A stretch of 64,000 bases of DNA from the NCBI GenBank assembly GCA_035652095.1, contig DASREM010000028.1:372001-436000 (forward strand). Reading direction: 5' to 3'. Shown here in pieces: positions 55,424-64,000 of this stretch (position 1 is the first letter of the stretch; each line of letters starts with the position of its first letter). The stretch comes from DASREM01 sp035652095 (lineage in GTDB: Bacteria; Acidobacteriota; Terriglobia; Terriglobales; Acidobacteriaceae). Below the pieces are notes generated by a model. That model worked only from the letters and a program-made list of their open reading frames with translations. It had not been told where the DNA came from and ran no database searches. Position numbers and translations under genes: made by a program.

Positions 55424-55458
55424 GGGGCTGGATTGCCTTCTCCAGTTAGGCTCACGTC

Positions 55459-56157
55459 ATGACCGACTGCACCGGACGATTAGTAAACCCGTTGCCGCAA
55501 GTCGCTGGACCCGATGCCTATCGAACCAAAAGCCAGGAATATTTTTCTGGCGCGAGGCTGGATTATGTGTCGGAATTGTCCGCCAGTTCCGATGCCAGAG
55601 TGCTGGAAATCGGATGTGCTTATGGCGAGACGGGGGCGCTTGCGCTCAATATGGGCAAGTGCGGGTCCTATTGCGCTGTCGAATTGAGCGAGAGTGCGGC
55701 CGCGTTGGCCAAGTCGAAACTGACCGAAGTCGTTGTTGGAAACGTGGAACAAATCACCCTGCCTTGGGAGGAGCGATCGTTCGACGCCATGATCCTGAGT
55801 GAAGTTATGGAACACTTGCTGGATCCATGGGCTGTATTGCAGAAACTTCGCCCTCTTATGAAACCAGGAGCCGTGGTGTTTTCAAGTTCCCCGAATGTTT
55901 CGCATCACAGTGTGTTGCGAATGCTGATGCGGGGCGACTGGACGCTCCAGGATTCCGGCCTTATGGATCGAACACATCTGAGATGGTTCACTCCAAAATC
56001 CTATCGGGAACTCTTTGAAAGCACCGGTTATGTTGTGGATTCGGTCCGTGCATTGGGCGGATTAGGGCCGAAGGCCAGACTGCTTAATTGGCTCACATTC
56101 GGACAATTGCACCATCTTCTGACCTACCAGATTGATCTGAGGGCACACTGCAGCTGA
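55459..56157 (+). CDS. SAM-dependent methyltransferase
   Basis: A class I methyltransferase with the SAM-binding motif RVLEIGCAYGETGALAL and post-II motif FDAMILSEVMEHLLDPW. It is 232 residues. In an EPS operon it probably O-methylates a sugar or a lipid-linked intermediate. It begins 35 bases after the wzy-like gene. Confidence 0.85.
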   Translation: MTDCTGRLVNPLPQVAGPDAYRTKSQEYFSGARLDYVSELSASSDARVLEIGCAYGETGALALNMGKCGSYCAVELSESAAALAKSKLTEVVVGNVEQITLPWEERSFDAMILSEVMEHLLDPWAVLQKLRPLMKPGAVVFSSSPNVSHHSVLRMLMRGDWTLQDSGLMDRTHLRWFTPKSYRELFESTGYVVDSVRALGGLGPKARLLNWLTFGQLHHLLTYQIDLRAHCS

Positions 56158-56164
56158 GTCTGCT

Positions 56165-57691
56165 ATGGCAACAGCATTGAGATCACCGACGAGTTCCACA
56201 ACGGGGACGCTGAATCTCGTCCGCAATACGGGATGGAATCTCGCGGGTCAGATCATTCCGACCGTCGTAGCGGTCTTTACTATTCCCAGCCTGATGCGCC
56301 ATGTAGGGACGGACCGCTTTGGAGTCCTAACGATTGCGTGGGCCGTTCTCGCATATTTCAGCTTATTTGATTTCGGGCTGGGCCGGGCAGTCACGATGTT
56401 GGCGGCGGAACGGGTTGGCACGCAACGGGACTCGGAAGTCGCTCCTTTGGCCTGGACCGCATTGTCCATCATGGGAGCCTTGGGGATTCTGGCGGGAGTC
56501 GTGGCTGCACTCGTATCTCCCGTGCTGATTCGTCGGGTTTTTCAAGTCCCCCTCCCGCTTCAGGCCGAAAGCATCATGGCTTGCAGGTTGCTCGGACTGT
56601 CACTTCCTTTCGTGATTCTCACAACCGGATTGGGCGGCATCATGGGAGCGGTGCAGCGCTTTGATGTGTTGAACCAGCTTCGAATGCCCCAGGGTATCTT
56701 CACCTACGTCGCTCCCTGGGCCGTTGCGTTGTTCAATCCAAGGTTGTCCGTCATCATCGCCGTGATGGTGCTTGGTCGAATTATCTTTTGCTTCGTTCAC
56801 CTTCTCTATTCCTTCCGAGTTTTGCCAGAACTGTCCCACCAATTTTCGGTGCAACTGCGTTACGTTCGCCCATTGCTTGGCTTTGGCGGATGGATGACAG
56901 TATCGAACGTAGTTGGACCGGTGATGATGTACTTCGATAGATTTCTGATTGGCGCTCGGTTGAGTGTCGCCGCGGTCGCTTATTACGCTACACCGCATGA
57001 AGCCGTAAACCGGTTGTTGGTGGTCCCAGTCTCCATCTCGGCGGTGTTATTTCCGGCAATCGCCAGCGCTCTTGAAAAAAGCGTGGACGAGGCAACAAAC
57101 CTGTTTGCCCGCGCAATGGATTTGACGACTGCGATTCTGCTCCCCATTACCGCCGTTGTCGTGATGTTTGCCAACGAGGGACTAACACTGTGGTTGGGCC
57201 CGTCCTTTGCCGAGAATAGCGTTCGCATTCTCCAGTTGCTCGTGATTGGGGTGCTCATCAATGGATTTGCTCAGGTCAACTTTGCTGTCGTCCAAGGCGC
57301 GGGGCGAGCAGATCTTACTGCTAAATTTCATTTGCTGGAGCTTCCGATCTATTTGCTGATGCTTTGGTATCTGCTCTCGAAATTCGGCGCAACGGGCGCA
57401 GCCCTCGCATGGTCTCTGCGTACCTTGCTCGATATGGCGCTGCTGTTCTTCACGATTATTTCCCTGACTCACCAGCATAGAAGGGTTGTCTGGTTGAAAT
57501 TTGCCGAGAGTGCTGTGCTCATTGTTGTTCTTGTCGCATGCATGTTCATTCCAGCCGAAGGCTACTGGCGGATCTTCGCATTGTTGCTCATGGCATGTTC
57601 TTATCTTGCCTATGCATGGAGAGTAGTTCTAAAAGGCAAGCACCCCGGGGAACTGATCCCGTACTTCAGGATGCTGCGGACCGACCAGTGA
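56165..57691 (+). CDS. Wzx-type polysaccharide flippase
   Basis: A 508-residue MOP-superfamily membrane protein with about fourteen helices. The start NTGWNLAGQIIPTVVAVFTI, RFGVLTIAWAVLAYFSLFDF and the conserved GRADLTAKFHLLELPIYLLM are typical of flippases that move undecaprenyl-linked repeat units outward. It overlaps the next gene's GTG. Confidence 0.9.
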   Translation: MATALRSPTSSTTGTLNLVRNTGWNLAGQIIPTVVAVFTIPSLMRHVGTDRFGVLTIAWAVLAYFSLFDFGLGRAVTMLAAERVGTQRDSEVAPLAWTALSIMGALGILAGVVAALVSPVLIRRVFQVPLPLQAESIMACRLLGLSLPFVILTTGLGGIMGAVQRFDVLNQLRMPQGIFTYVAPWAVALFNPRLSVIIAVMVLGRIIFCFVHLLYSFRVLPELSHQFSVQLRYVRPLLGFGGWMTVSNVVGPVMMYFDRFLIGARLSVAAVAYYATPHEAVNRLLVVPVSISAVLFPAIASALEKSVDEATNLFARAMDLTTAILLPITAVVVMFANEGLTLWLGPSFAENSVRILQLLVIGVLINGFAQVNFAVVQGAGRADLTAKFHLLELPIYLLMLWYLLSKFGATGAALAWSLRTLLDMALLFFTIISLTHQHRRVVWLKFAESAVLIVVLVACMFIPAEGYWRIFALLLMACSYLAYAWRVVLKGKHPGELIPYFRMLRTDQ

Positions 57692-58599
57692 ATACGCGAT
57701 GCGAACCAGGCAAGCCGGTGCTGTTAGTTGTTCTGGTGATCTACCGGCAAGCGATTTCGGAATCTACTAGTTTCGGTTCTCTGCGAAACGCTCTTCTCGA
57801 ACGACCGGAGCTCACTCATTGCCTCAGGCTGCTGGTATACGACAACAGCTTGAGCGCCCAGGCGATACCTGCCGTGAACGTCGCCCTGGAGTACGTGCAC
57901 AACCCGAATAATGGCGGGTTGTTGGCGGCTTACAGAGAAGGTCTCGCGCGAGGGCTCGAAGACCAGATCCCCTGGATCATGTTGTTGGACCAGGACACAG
58001 AGTTTAGCGCGGATTTTCTTGATGAATTGGTTTCTCTCGCAACGAGTCATCTCAGTCAGGAACAAGTGGCTGCAATTGTGCCCGGTTTGCGTTGCGGGAA
58101 TCGGTCGATTTCTCCTGCGCGAATGCGGTTCGGGCGAAGTCCGATCGTAATCGAAGGTTTTAGCGGGATTGCGCAGTTCAAAATTCGGGCTTTGAACTCA
58201 GGTTCGACCTTTCGAACATCGTTTCTCCAAGAGCTTAAAGAAGTAAACCCGCAGTTTTGGTTGGATTTCGTCGATTTCCTTCTTTTCGAAGAACTCAACC
58301 TGCGGGGCTACAAGGTCTTCGTTTGCAGCTCAGTTCTCCAACATGGGCTGAGTGCCATCGACCCCGACAGGCTCATGCCCACGGCACGATACCAGAACGT
58401 AAGGTTTTCTGAATCTTTGTTCATGGACCTGTACCGAGGTCCGGTGGAGCGTTTCTTGTACGATGTAAGCCTGCTTCGCGAATACTTCCGGCAACGAAGC
58501 ACCTTCAGCAATCGCGACATTCCAAGGATCACGTTAAAGACATTGATCAGGCGACTGGCCTCTACGCGAAAACGTAGGATTGTGCAATCCCAGGCATAA
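57688..58599 (+). CDS. GT2 glycosyltransferase, rhamnosyltransferase-like
   Basis: The first segment VLLVVLVIYRQA, VYDNSLSAQ, HNPNNGGLLAAYREGLARGL and WIMLLDQDTEFSADFL (DxD site) are typical of rhamnosyltransferase-type GT2 enzymes. I start at GTG 57688, which overlaps the flippase stop (GTGA), giving 303 residues. The longer frame opening at 57538 runs inside the flippase gene. Confidence 0.85.
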   Translation: MNTRCEPGKPVLLVVLVIYRQAISESTSFGSLRNALLERPELTHCLRLLVYDNSLSAQAIPAVNVALEYVHNPNNGGLLAAYREGLARGLEDQIPWIMLLDQDTEFSADFLDELVSLATSHLSQEQVAAIVPGLRCGNRSISPARMRFGRSPIVIEGFSGIAQFKIRALNSGSTFRTSFLQELKEVNPQFWLDFVDFLLFEELNLRGYKVFVCSSVLQHGLSAIDPDRLMPTARYQNVRFSESLFMDLYRGPVERFLYDVSLLREYFRQRSTFSNRDIPRITLKTLIRRLASTRKRRIVQSQA

Positions 58600-58632
58600 G
58601 CCCGAGTCTTTACAACGGCCTCATCAGAACCC

Positions 58633-60594
58633 ATGTGCGGCATAACTGGATTTCTTAACCTGCGTTGCGATCAATCGCCCGACGACATGCGCTCGCTCGT
58701 CGGCTCGATGTCCGATTGCCTCGCTCATCGCGGACCGGACGGATCTGGTGTCTGGGTAGATGCGCAAGCCGGGGTCGCGCTGGGACATCGCCGCCTCGCG
58801 ATCATTGATTTGTCTCCGCTCGGAAACCAGCCCATGGTGTCGGAGAGTGGCCGCTACGTGGTCATTCTCAACGGCGAAATTTACAACTTCCGGGAGCTGC
58901 GGCCCGAGTTGGAATCGCGCGGACACCGTTTTCGCGGCACTTCGGATACCGAGGTGATGCTGGCTGCTTTCGAGGAGTGGGGCGTAGAGAATTCGCTCCC
59001 GCAATTCAACGGCATGTTCGCCTTCGCGGTTTGGGACCGCGATTCGAGAACTCTGGCTCTGGCACGCGATCGCATGGGCGAAAAGCCGTTGTACTACGCT
59101 GATCTCGGGAACGTGTTCCTGTTCGGCTCAGAGCTGAAAGCTCTCCGAAGGCATCCCGGGTTTTCGGGCGACATAGATCGCGATGTGGTGGCGGCCTATC
59201 TGCGTTTCAACTACATTCCAGCGCCTTACTCCATCTATTTTCGGGTGCAGAAGCTGCGACCGGGTCATATTTTGCAGATTTCTGAAAGGCCAATCGAAGC
59301 GCCGAGGCCGTACTGGTCCATGCGCGGCGTGGTCGCCTCAGCACGGGAAAATCCTTTTCCGGGCTCAAGCGAGGATGCCACCTCCGAACTTGATCGGCTT
59401 TTGCAGCGCGCGGTGCTCCGGCAGATGGTCTCCGATGTTCCGCTAGGCGCGTTTCTCTCGGGCGGGATTGATTCATCCACTATCGTTTCACTGATGCAAG
59501 CGCAAAGCTCACGTCCGGTGAAGACGTTCACCATCGGTTTTACCGATCAGGGTTTCAACGAGGCGCCTTATGCCCGGGCAGTCGCACAGCATCTAGGAAC
59601 GGAACACACTGAACTGTATCTCACTCCCGAGCAGGCAATGGAAGTCATTCCGAACCTGCCCGAGATGTACGACGAGCCGTTCTCGGATTCATCCCAGATT
59701 CCAACTTACCTGGTGTCCAGGCTCGCGCGGCAGTCAGTGACGGTAAGCCTGTCCGGCGATGCGGGCGACGAGTTATTCGGCGGCTACTATTCGTATGCCG
59801 CCGTCGGCAAGGGCTGGAAGGTAATGTCCCTGCTACCGCTCGCTTCACGCCGGCTGCTGCGCCGAACGCTGGAAGCGGTACCAGCAAAATCCTGGAATCA
59901 ATTTTCAAGAAACGGCAACGCAAGGTTAGGCGACAAGCTGCATAAACTCGCAACGCTACTCGACGCAAAGTCGGGCGAGGAGATGTTCGAGCGCTTCGTC
60001 TCACACCGAAACTGTCCCCTGGACTGGGTTCCGGGATCGAATGAATTGGCCAGTGTTTTCGAGGAAGATCACGACTTCGCCAACGATAGCCTCACGCAAC
60101 GAATGATGTATCTCGATACACTCAGTTATCTTCCTGACGACATCCTGGTCAAACTGGATCGCGCGGCAATGAGCGTGGCACTCGAGACGCGTGTGCCGAT
60201 GCTTGATTTTGAAGTTGTGGAATTCGCCTGGCGGATTCCCATGGCGATGAAACTCCGCAACGGGCAAGGGAAGTGGCTCTTACGCCAGGTGCTCCGAAAG
60301 TATTTGCCGGCGAAGTTGTTTGATCGACCGAAAGCGGGTTTCAGCATGCCGATCGCATCCTGGCTGAGAGGACCGCTTCGTTGCTGGGCCGAATCTTTGC
60401 TGGATGAGAAACGGCTTCGTGACGACGGTTACCTCGACGCCACCATGGTTCGCCGAATGTGGCTCGAACACTGTTCGGGTGAACGCGACTGGAGAGCGGC
60501 CCTGTGGGATGTACTGATGTTTCAGTCGTGGTTCGATCGGCAGCGCAGCGTTCCTCAGGCTTTTCCTGAACCGCAGCTGGCGCGTGCAAAGTAG
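58633..60594 (+). CDS. asnB: Glutamine-hydrolysing asparagine synthase-type amidotransferase
   Basis: MCGITGFLNL supplies the N-terminal nucleophile Cys2, RGPDGSGVWV and LGHRRLAIID complete the glutaminase domain, and SGGIDSS (about 275-281) is the ATP pyrophosphatase loop. At 653 residues it is the usual length. Such AsnB-like genes in EPS clusters are often thought to amidate uronic acids or other carboxylated sugars rather than make asparagine; ugd at 9.6 kb would supply uronate (inference). The true substrate is not readable. Confidence 0.9.
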   Translation: MCGITGFLNLRCDQSPDDMRSLVGSMSDCLAHRGPDGSGVWVDAQAGVALGHRRLAIIDLSPLGNQPMVSESGRYVVILNGEIYNFRELRPELESRGHRFRGTSDTEVMLAAFEEWGVENSLPQFNGMFAFAVWDRDSRTLALARDRMGEKPLYYADLGNVFLFGSELKALRRHPGFSGDIDRDVVAAYLRFNYIPAPYSIYFRVQKLRPGHILQISERPIEAPRPYWSMRGVVASARENPFPGSSEDATSELDRLLQRAVLRQMVSDVPLGAFLSGGIDSSTIVSLMQAQSSRPVKTFTIGFTDQGFNEAPYARAVAQHLGTEHTELYLTPEQAMEVIPNLPEMYDEPFSDSSQIPTYLVSRLARQSVTVSLSGDAGDELFGGYYSYAAVGKGWKVMSLLPLASRRLLRRTLEAVPAKSWNQFSRNGNARLGDKLHKLATLLDAKSGEEMFERFVSHRNCPLDWVPGSNELASVFEEDHDFANDSLTQRMMYLDTLSYLPDDILVKLDRAAMSVALETRVPMLDFEVVEFAWRIPMAMKLRNGQGKWLLRQVLRKYLPAKLFDRPKAGFSMPIASWLRGPLRCWAESLLDEKRLRDDGYLDATMVRRMWLEHCSGERDWRAALWDVLMFQSWFDRQRSVPQAFPEPQLARAK

Positions 60595-60608
60595 GATACC
60601 GACACGAA

Positions 60609-61685
60609 ATGCCTGCAACCGAGCTGGATTCTCGATTAGAGGGGACGCAATCCCACGGTAGACCCGCAAGATGCTTGCGGGTTGCCGCCGTTACCGGCGG
60701 GGAATGCGCTCCGAGTCGGGTCAGGGTGAGAGCCTACATCGCTCCTGCGAGAGCGTTCGGAGTAGAAATCACCGAGTTTGCCTCGCGTGCGGGCCTCTAT
60801 CCTCCGGAGTCGAGGTGGGCTCGTCCCGCATGGGGCATCTGGAACCTCGCGGAGCACCTCCCGGTTGCCCTGCAAACACAGAAGTTCGATATCACGCTGC
60901 TGCAAAGAGAGATGCTGAGCACGCTGGTAACGCTGGAGCCATTCACCAGGCGTCCTCGAGTGTTAGACGTGGACGACGCAATTTGGGTACATCGCCGAGG
61001 AGATTTTACCCGGCGCCTCGCACGCCTGTCGGACCACATTATTTGTGGGAATGCATTTCTGGCTGAAAAATTCTCTAGCTGGAATCCGAATGTCAGCGTT
61101 TTGCCAACGCCGGTCGACACCGAACGGTTCGTTCCTGCAACTGAGTCAAGGACGTCTTCGCCGGTCATTGGCTGGCTCGGGCTCAGTTCGGGATTCCAAT
61201 TCCTGTACAAGATTGAGTCTGCCTTGGCCGAAATTCTGAAGCGGCGCCCCGACGTTCTCTTAAAGATCGTTTCCGATCGCGCGCCCAAGTTCCGATTCAT
61301 ACCCGTGGAGCGTTTGCAGTTCGTGCCGTATTCCCGGGACCGCGAGGTGAGAGACATTCAGGACATGACCATTGGCATCATGCCTATCGAGGATTCGGAG
61401 CTCTCACGCGGAAAGTGCAGCTTCAAAATGCTTTTGTACATGGCCTGCGGAATACCGGTTGTGGTGAGTCCCTTCGGCATGAACCGCGAAGTGCTGGCTT
61501 GGGGCCAGTCGGGGCTCGGAGCTTCGCATTCCGACGAATGGGTGGAGTGCCTTGAAAGTCTCTTGGACGACCGGGAGGCGCGGGTGAGAATGGGCGGCGT
61601 GGGACGCCGCATCGTGGTGGACCATTACTCGATTGAAGTACTTGCGCCGGCATTCGCGCAGATACTTCAGTCCGTTGCTGCATGA
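60609..61685 (+). CDS. GT4-like glycosyltransferase
   Basis: A GT-B fold enzyme of 358 residues. VLPTPVDTERFVP and IGWLGLSSGFQFL mark the donor-binding domain, and CSFKMLLYMACGIPVVVSPF is the C-terminal UDP-sugar binding signature with a Lys in the loop. The N-terminal domain (GECAPSRVRVRAYIAPARAF) is divergent. It follows asnB by 14 bases. Confidence 0.82.
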   Translation: MPATELDSRLEGTQSHGRPARCLRVAAVTGGECAPSRVRVRAYIAPARAFGVEITEFASRAGLYPPESRWARPAWGIWNLAEHLPVALQTQKFDITLLQREMLSTLVTLEPFTRRPRVLDVDDAIWVHRRGDFTRRLARLSDHIICGNAFLAEKFSSWNPNVSVLPTPVDTERFVPATESRTSSPVIGWLGLSSGFQFLYKIESALAEILKRRPDVLLKIVSDRAPKFRFIPVERLQFVPYSRDREVRDIQDMTIGIMPIEDSELSRGKCSFKMLLYMACGIPVVVSPFGMNREVLAWGQSGLGASHSDEWVECLESLLDDREARVRMGGVGRRIVVDHYSIEVLAPAFAQILQSVAA

Positions 61686-61694
61686 TTGGATTGG

Positions 61695-62912
61695 ATGAGC
61701 GTTCCCGTATTACAACCGGTGCACGAACAAGTGATTCATGGCAGGACGGCCGCCCGCCGGATACGGGTCGCGTATGTGATCAACTCTATGCGCGATGGAG
61801 GGGCGGAACGCCAGCTTTTAGAGTTGTTTCGTCTTCATGATCGCGATCGCTTCGCATTGTCCCTGATCCTGATGGATAACCTGAACTCAGAACGGGCGCG
61901 TGGCCTGGTGGATGATGTTTTCATTATGGGGATCCCCTTCGATGGAAATTCCAATTGGCTCCCCCGCAGCATGACTTATCTGACTGCAATCCGGCGGACC
62001 CATGCATACCTTCGAAAATGGAGGCCGGATATTGTTCACGCCCAGTTGCCGGCCCCTTGCATCCTGGGCGGGCTGGCGGCAGCGTTCGCTTCGGTGCCGG
62101 TGTTTATTCGCAGTCCGCGATGCATGCTCAGTCTCTATCGCTCCCGCACCCGCATGGGCGCATGGCTGGATGAGATGTTCCTCCGGAGCGGGGACTTCGC
62201 CATTGGAAACAGCGAAGCCGTTTCCCGCGAGTTGATGACCGTGGCGGGATGCGCTCCGCAAAAGTGCGTCACCATCCACAACGGAGTGGATGTCGAGCGC
62301 TTTCATCCCTCGCTTCCTCGCTTCTGGCGGGATTCGGTAGGGTGGACTGACGAAGAATTCGTTTTTGGCACGGTGGGAAATTTCAGCGCCGCCAAGCGTC
62401 ATTGCGATTTCGTAACCGCCGCGAGTCTAATTGCAAAGGAATACCAGCAGGCTCGTTTCGTGTTGCTGGGTGCAGATTACGGATTGCGAGCTTCCCTGGA
62501 ATCGCAAATCGCAGAGTTGGGATTGCAGAACAAGTTCCTCGTCTTGGATTCCGATCCTGCTCCAGAAAAGATCTTCGCCGCCATGGATGTTTATATATGT
62601 TCGTCGGAGAGCGAGGGTTTCTCTAACGTCGTGCTGGAGGCAATGGCATGCGGCAAGCCTGTGATCGCGACTCACGTAGGAGGGAACCCGGAAGCGGTCG
62701 AGGACGGCAGGACGGGTTTTCTGGTGCCGCCACGCGCTCCGGAGGCCATCGCAAACGCCGCTGGAAGGTTGATCGCAAACCCTGAGTTCGGCGCTGAACT
62801 TGGTCGTAACGCACGAGAACGGGCAGTAAAGCGATTCTCGCTGCAGCGCATGGTAACGGAGCATGAACGGCTCTATTTGCGGCTGCTGAAAGAAAAAGGA
62901 AGGGCCGCATGA
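61695..62912 (+). CDS. GT4 glycosyltransferase
   Basis: VAYVINSMRDGGAERQLLEL at the start and SESEGFSNVVLEAMACGKPV at the C-terminus (E-x7-E motif) identify the GT4 family. The start at ATG 61695 is preferred to TTG 61686; both follow the previous stop directly. The stop overlaps the next gene (ATGA). Confidence 0.9.
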   Translation: MSVPVLQPVHEQVIHGRTAARRIRVAYVINSMRDGGAERQLLELFRLHDRDRFALSLILMDNLNSERARGLVDDVFIMGIPFDGNSNWLPRSMTYLTAIRRTHAYLRKWRPDIVHAQLPAPCILGGLAAAFASVPVFIRSPRCMLSLYRSRTRMGAWLDEMFLRSGDFAIGNSEAVSRELMTVAGCAPQKCVTIHNGVDVERFHPSLPRFWRDSVGWTDEEFVFGTVGNFSAAKRHCDFVTAASLIAKEYQQARFVLLGADYGLRASLESQIAELGLQNKFLVLDSDPAPEKIFAAMDVYICSSESEGFSNVVLEAMACGKPVIATHVGGNPEAVEDGRTGFLVPPRAPEAIANAAGRLIANPEFGAELGRNARERAVKRFSLQRMVTEHERLYLRLLKEKGRAA

Positions 62913-64000
62913 GCTTGCCTCAGGGAACCACCGTCGCTCATGTGATCGCGCGCTTGAATGTGGGCGGAGCTGCGGTGCAGGTAATGAGCGCCGTTGATGG
63001 CCTCCGCGACCTCGGTTACAACACCTTGCTGCTGGTGGGCGAACTGCCGCCCGGAGAGACCAGCATGGAATATTTGGCGGAGGAGCGGGGCCTCGAAATT
63101 ACGCGCGTCCACGGAATGTCGCGAAAGCTCTCCGGTTGGAATGACCTGCGTGCGCTGCTGCAACTGGTCCGAGTATTCCGCCGCGAACGTCCGCTGATCG
63201 TTCACACCCACACGGCAAAAGCCGGCGCCCTGGGAAGAATTGCGTCGTTAATCGCGGGTGTGCCGATCCGCGTGCATACCTTCCATGGCCATGTCTTCGA
63301 GGGCTATTTCTCGCCGCTTTCGACCAGCGTTTTTGTCGCAATTGAACGCGTGCTGGCCCGGGTGACGGATTGCATTGTGACCGTAACAGAAACCCAGAGA
63401 ACCGAGTTGGCGCAGAGGTATCGGCTCGCCTCGGCAGACAAGATCGTGGCGATCCCGCTGGGCTTTGATTTAAGCCGCTTTCTAGAGATTGAGGGCCGCC
63501 ATGAGGCATTCCGGAACGTCTTGTCCGTGGGATCCAGGCAAACGCTGGTGGGTTGGATTGGACGCTTGACGGCAATCAAAGCTCCCGGGTTATTTCTGGA
63601 AGCTGCGGCAGCTTTGCGGCAGAGTCCCGACATTCGATTCGCCATGATCGGCGACGGGGAGCTTCGTCAGAGTTGTGAGGCGCAGATTGCGCACTCCAGG
63701 CTGGAAGAGAAGCTCACCATCACCGGTTGGCTGAAGAATATTGAAAATATTTATTCCGATCTGGATATGGTGGTGCTGACCTCTATCAACGAGGGCTCGC
63801 CCATGGCCCTGCTGGAAGCGATGGCGTCGGGCAAAGCCTTCATCGCCACTGACGTTGGTGGAGTACGGGACCTCATGGCCGGCACGGCCCTTGAAAGGGA
63901 AGGTTTGCGGATCTTTGAAAACGGGATACTGATCGACAGGGATGCCGGTCAGCTTGCCAAAGCGATTCAATTCCTGGTCCAAAATCCCGAATTGCGCGCG
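62909..64000 (+). CDS. GT4 glycosyltransferase, 3' end beyond the window
   Basis: An open frame of 364 codons to the window edge. My translation starts MSLPQGTTVAHVIARLNVGG and includes VHTHTAKAGALGRIASLIAG, IRVHTFHGHVFEGYF and NEGSPMALLEAMASGKAFIA. This is the GT4 pattern of enzymes such as capsular glycosyltransferases that act on UDP-HexNAc or similar. It overlaps the preceding stop by 4 bases, and the frame is still open at the window edge. Confidence 0.9.
   Translation, partial: MSLPQGTTVAHVIARLNVGGAAVQVMSAVDGLRDLGYNTLLLVGELPPGETSMEYLAEERGLEITRVHGMSRKLSGWNDLRALLQLVRVFRRERPLIVHTHTAKAGALGRIASLIAGVPIRVHTFHGHVFEGYFSPLSTSVFVAIERVLARVTDCIVTVTETQRTELAQRYRLASADKIVAIPLGFDLSRFLEIEGRHEAFRNVLSVGSRQTLVGWIGRLTAIKAPGLFLEAAAALRQSPDIRFAMIGDGELRQSCEAQIAHSRLEEKLTITGWLKNIENIYSDLDMVVLTSINEGSPMALLEAMASGKAFIATDVGGVRDLMAGTALEREGLRIFENGILIDRDAGQLAKAIQFLVQNPELRA

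Noticed and set aside
57538..57687. Upstream extension of the rhamnosyltransferase-like gene
   Set aside because: It lies inside the flippase gene; the GTG overlapping the flippase stop is the better start.

Overview
The window looks like chromosomal DNA of an acidobacterium, most likely class Terriglobia (Koribacter/Sulfotelmatobacter-like). That placement is inference from several traits: moderately high GC, large secreted BNR and FG-GAP proteins, a GAF-TonB fusion, many small single-domain regulators, a DUF3467 protein, and exopolysaccharide genes with an exosortase-type ATPase but no exosortase in view. No insertion sequence, prophage or CRISPR array was seen. One tRNA gene, tRNA-Leu(UAG), is present.

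Layout. 0-7.4 kb, minus strand: the 5' part of a pyruvate:ferredoxin oxidoreductase gene (nifJ), then a four-gene minor-pilin operon (fimT/gspH, pilV, pilW, and a very large pilX-like gene) with a good sigma-70 promoter upstream and a strong hairpin downstream, then a small membrane/zinc protein. 7.5-13.9 kb: a REC-PilZ-PilZ protein, the UDP-sugar pair ugd-uxs (UDP-glucose to UDP-glucuronate to UDP-xylose), a 48-residue membrane protein, an MFS carrier and a di-heme cytochrome c peroxidase. 14-19.2 kb: a GAF-TM-TonB fusion, then an exopolysaccharide-type AAA ATPase and a CpsD/BY-kinase-like protein with a broken P-loop, bracketed by two paralogous NarL-type regulators whose receivers lack the phospho-acceptor Asp.

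19.5-43.3 kb: proC and lhgO; a 1377-residue BNR/Ig-like secreted protein with a striking C-terminal tail; a MacAB-type efflux operon with an inserted small HTH-like gene; modBC; a GT-C glycosyltransferase; DUF3467; an MscS channel; two paralogous coiled-coil mini-proteins; a seven-repeat FG-GAP protein; tRNA-Leu; a 60-residue protein coupled to a receiver-zinc-ribbon protein; and a secreted M28 peptidase fused to a class A beta-lactamase-like domain.

43.7-64 kb, all plus strand: an exopolysaccharide/capsule locus of the Wzx/Wzy type. Two receiver proteins and an UpxY/NusG-like antiterminator precede a Wza-like export protein with about seven SLBB repeats, a PAP2-Wzi fusion, a Wzz-like co-polymerase, GT2, Wzy, a methyltransferase, Wzx, GT2, an AsnB-type amidotransferase and three GT4 glycosyltransferases, the last cut by the window edge. 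The ugd-uxs pair could supply acidic or pentose sugar precursors. The pilin operon, PilZ protein, pseudo-receivers and EPS genes together suggest a surface-attachment programme, but that link is inference. The most unusual items are the M28-beta-lactamase fusion, the PAP2-Wzi fusion, the GAF-TonB fusion, and the degenerate CpsD-like protein between two pseudo-receiver regulators.
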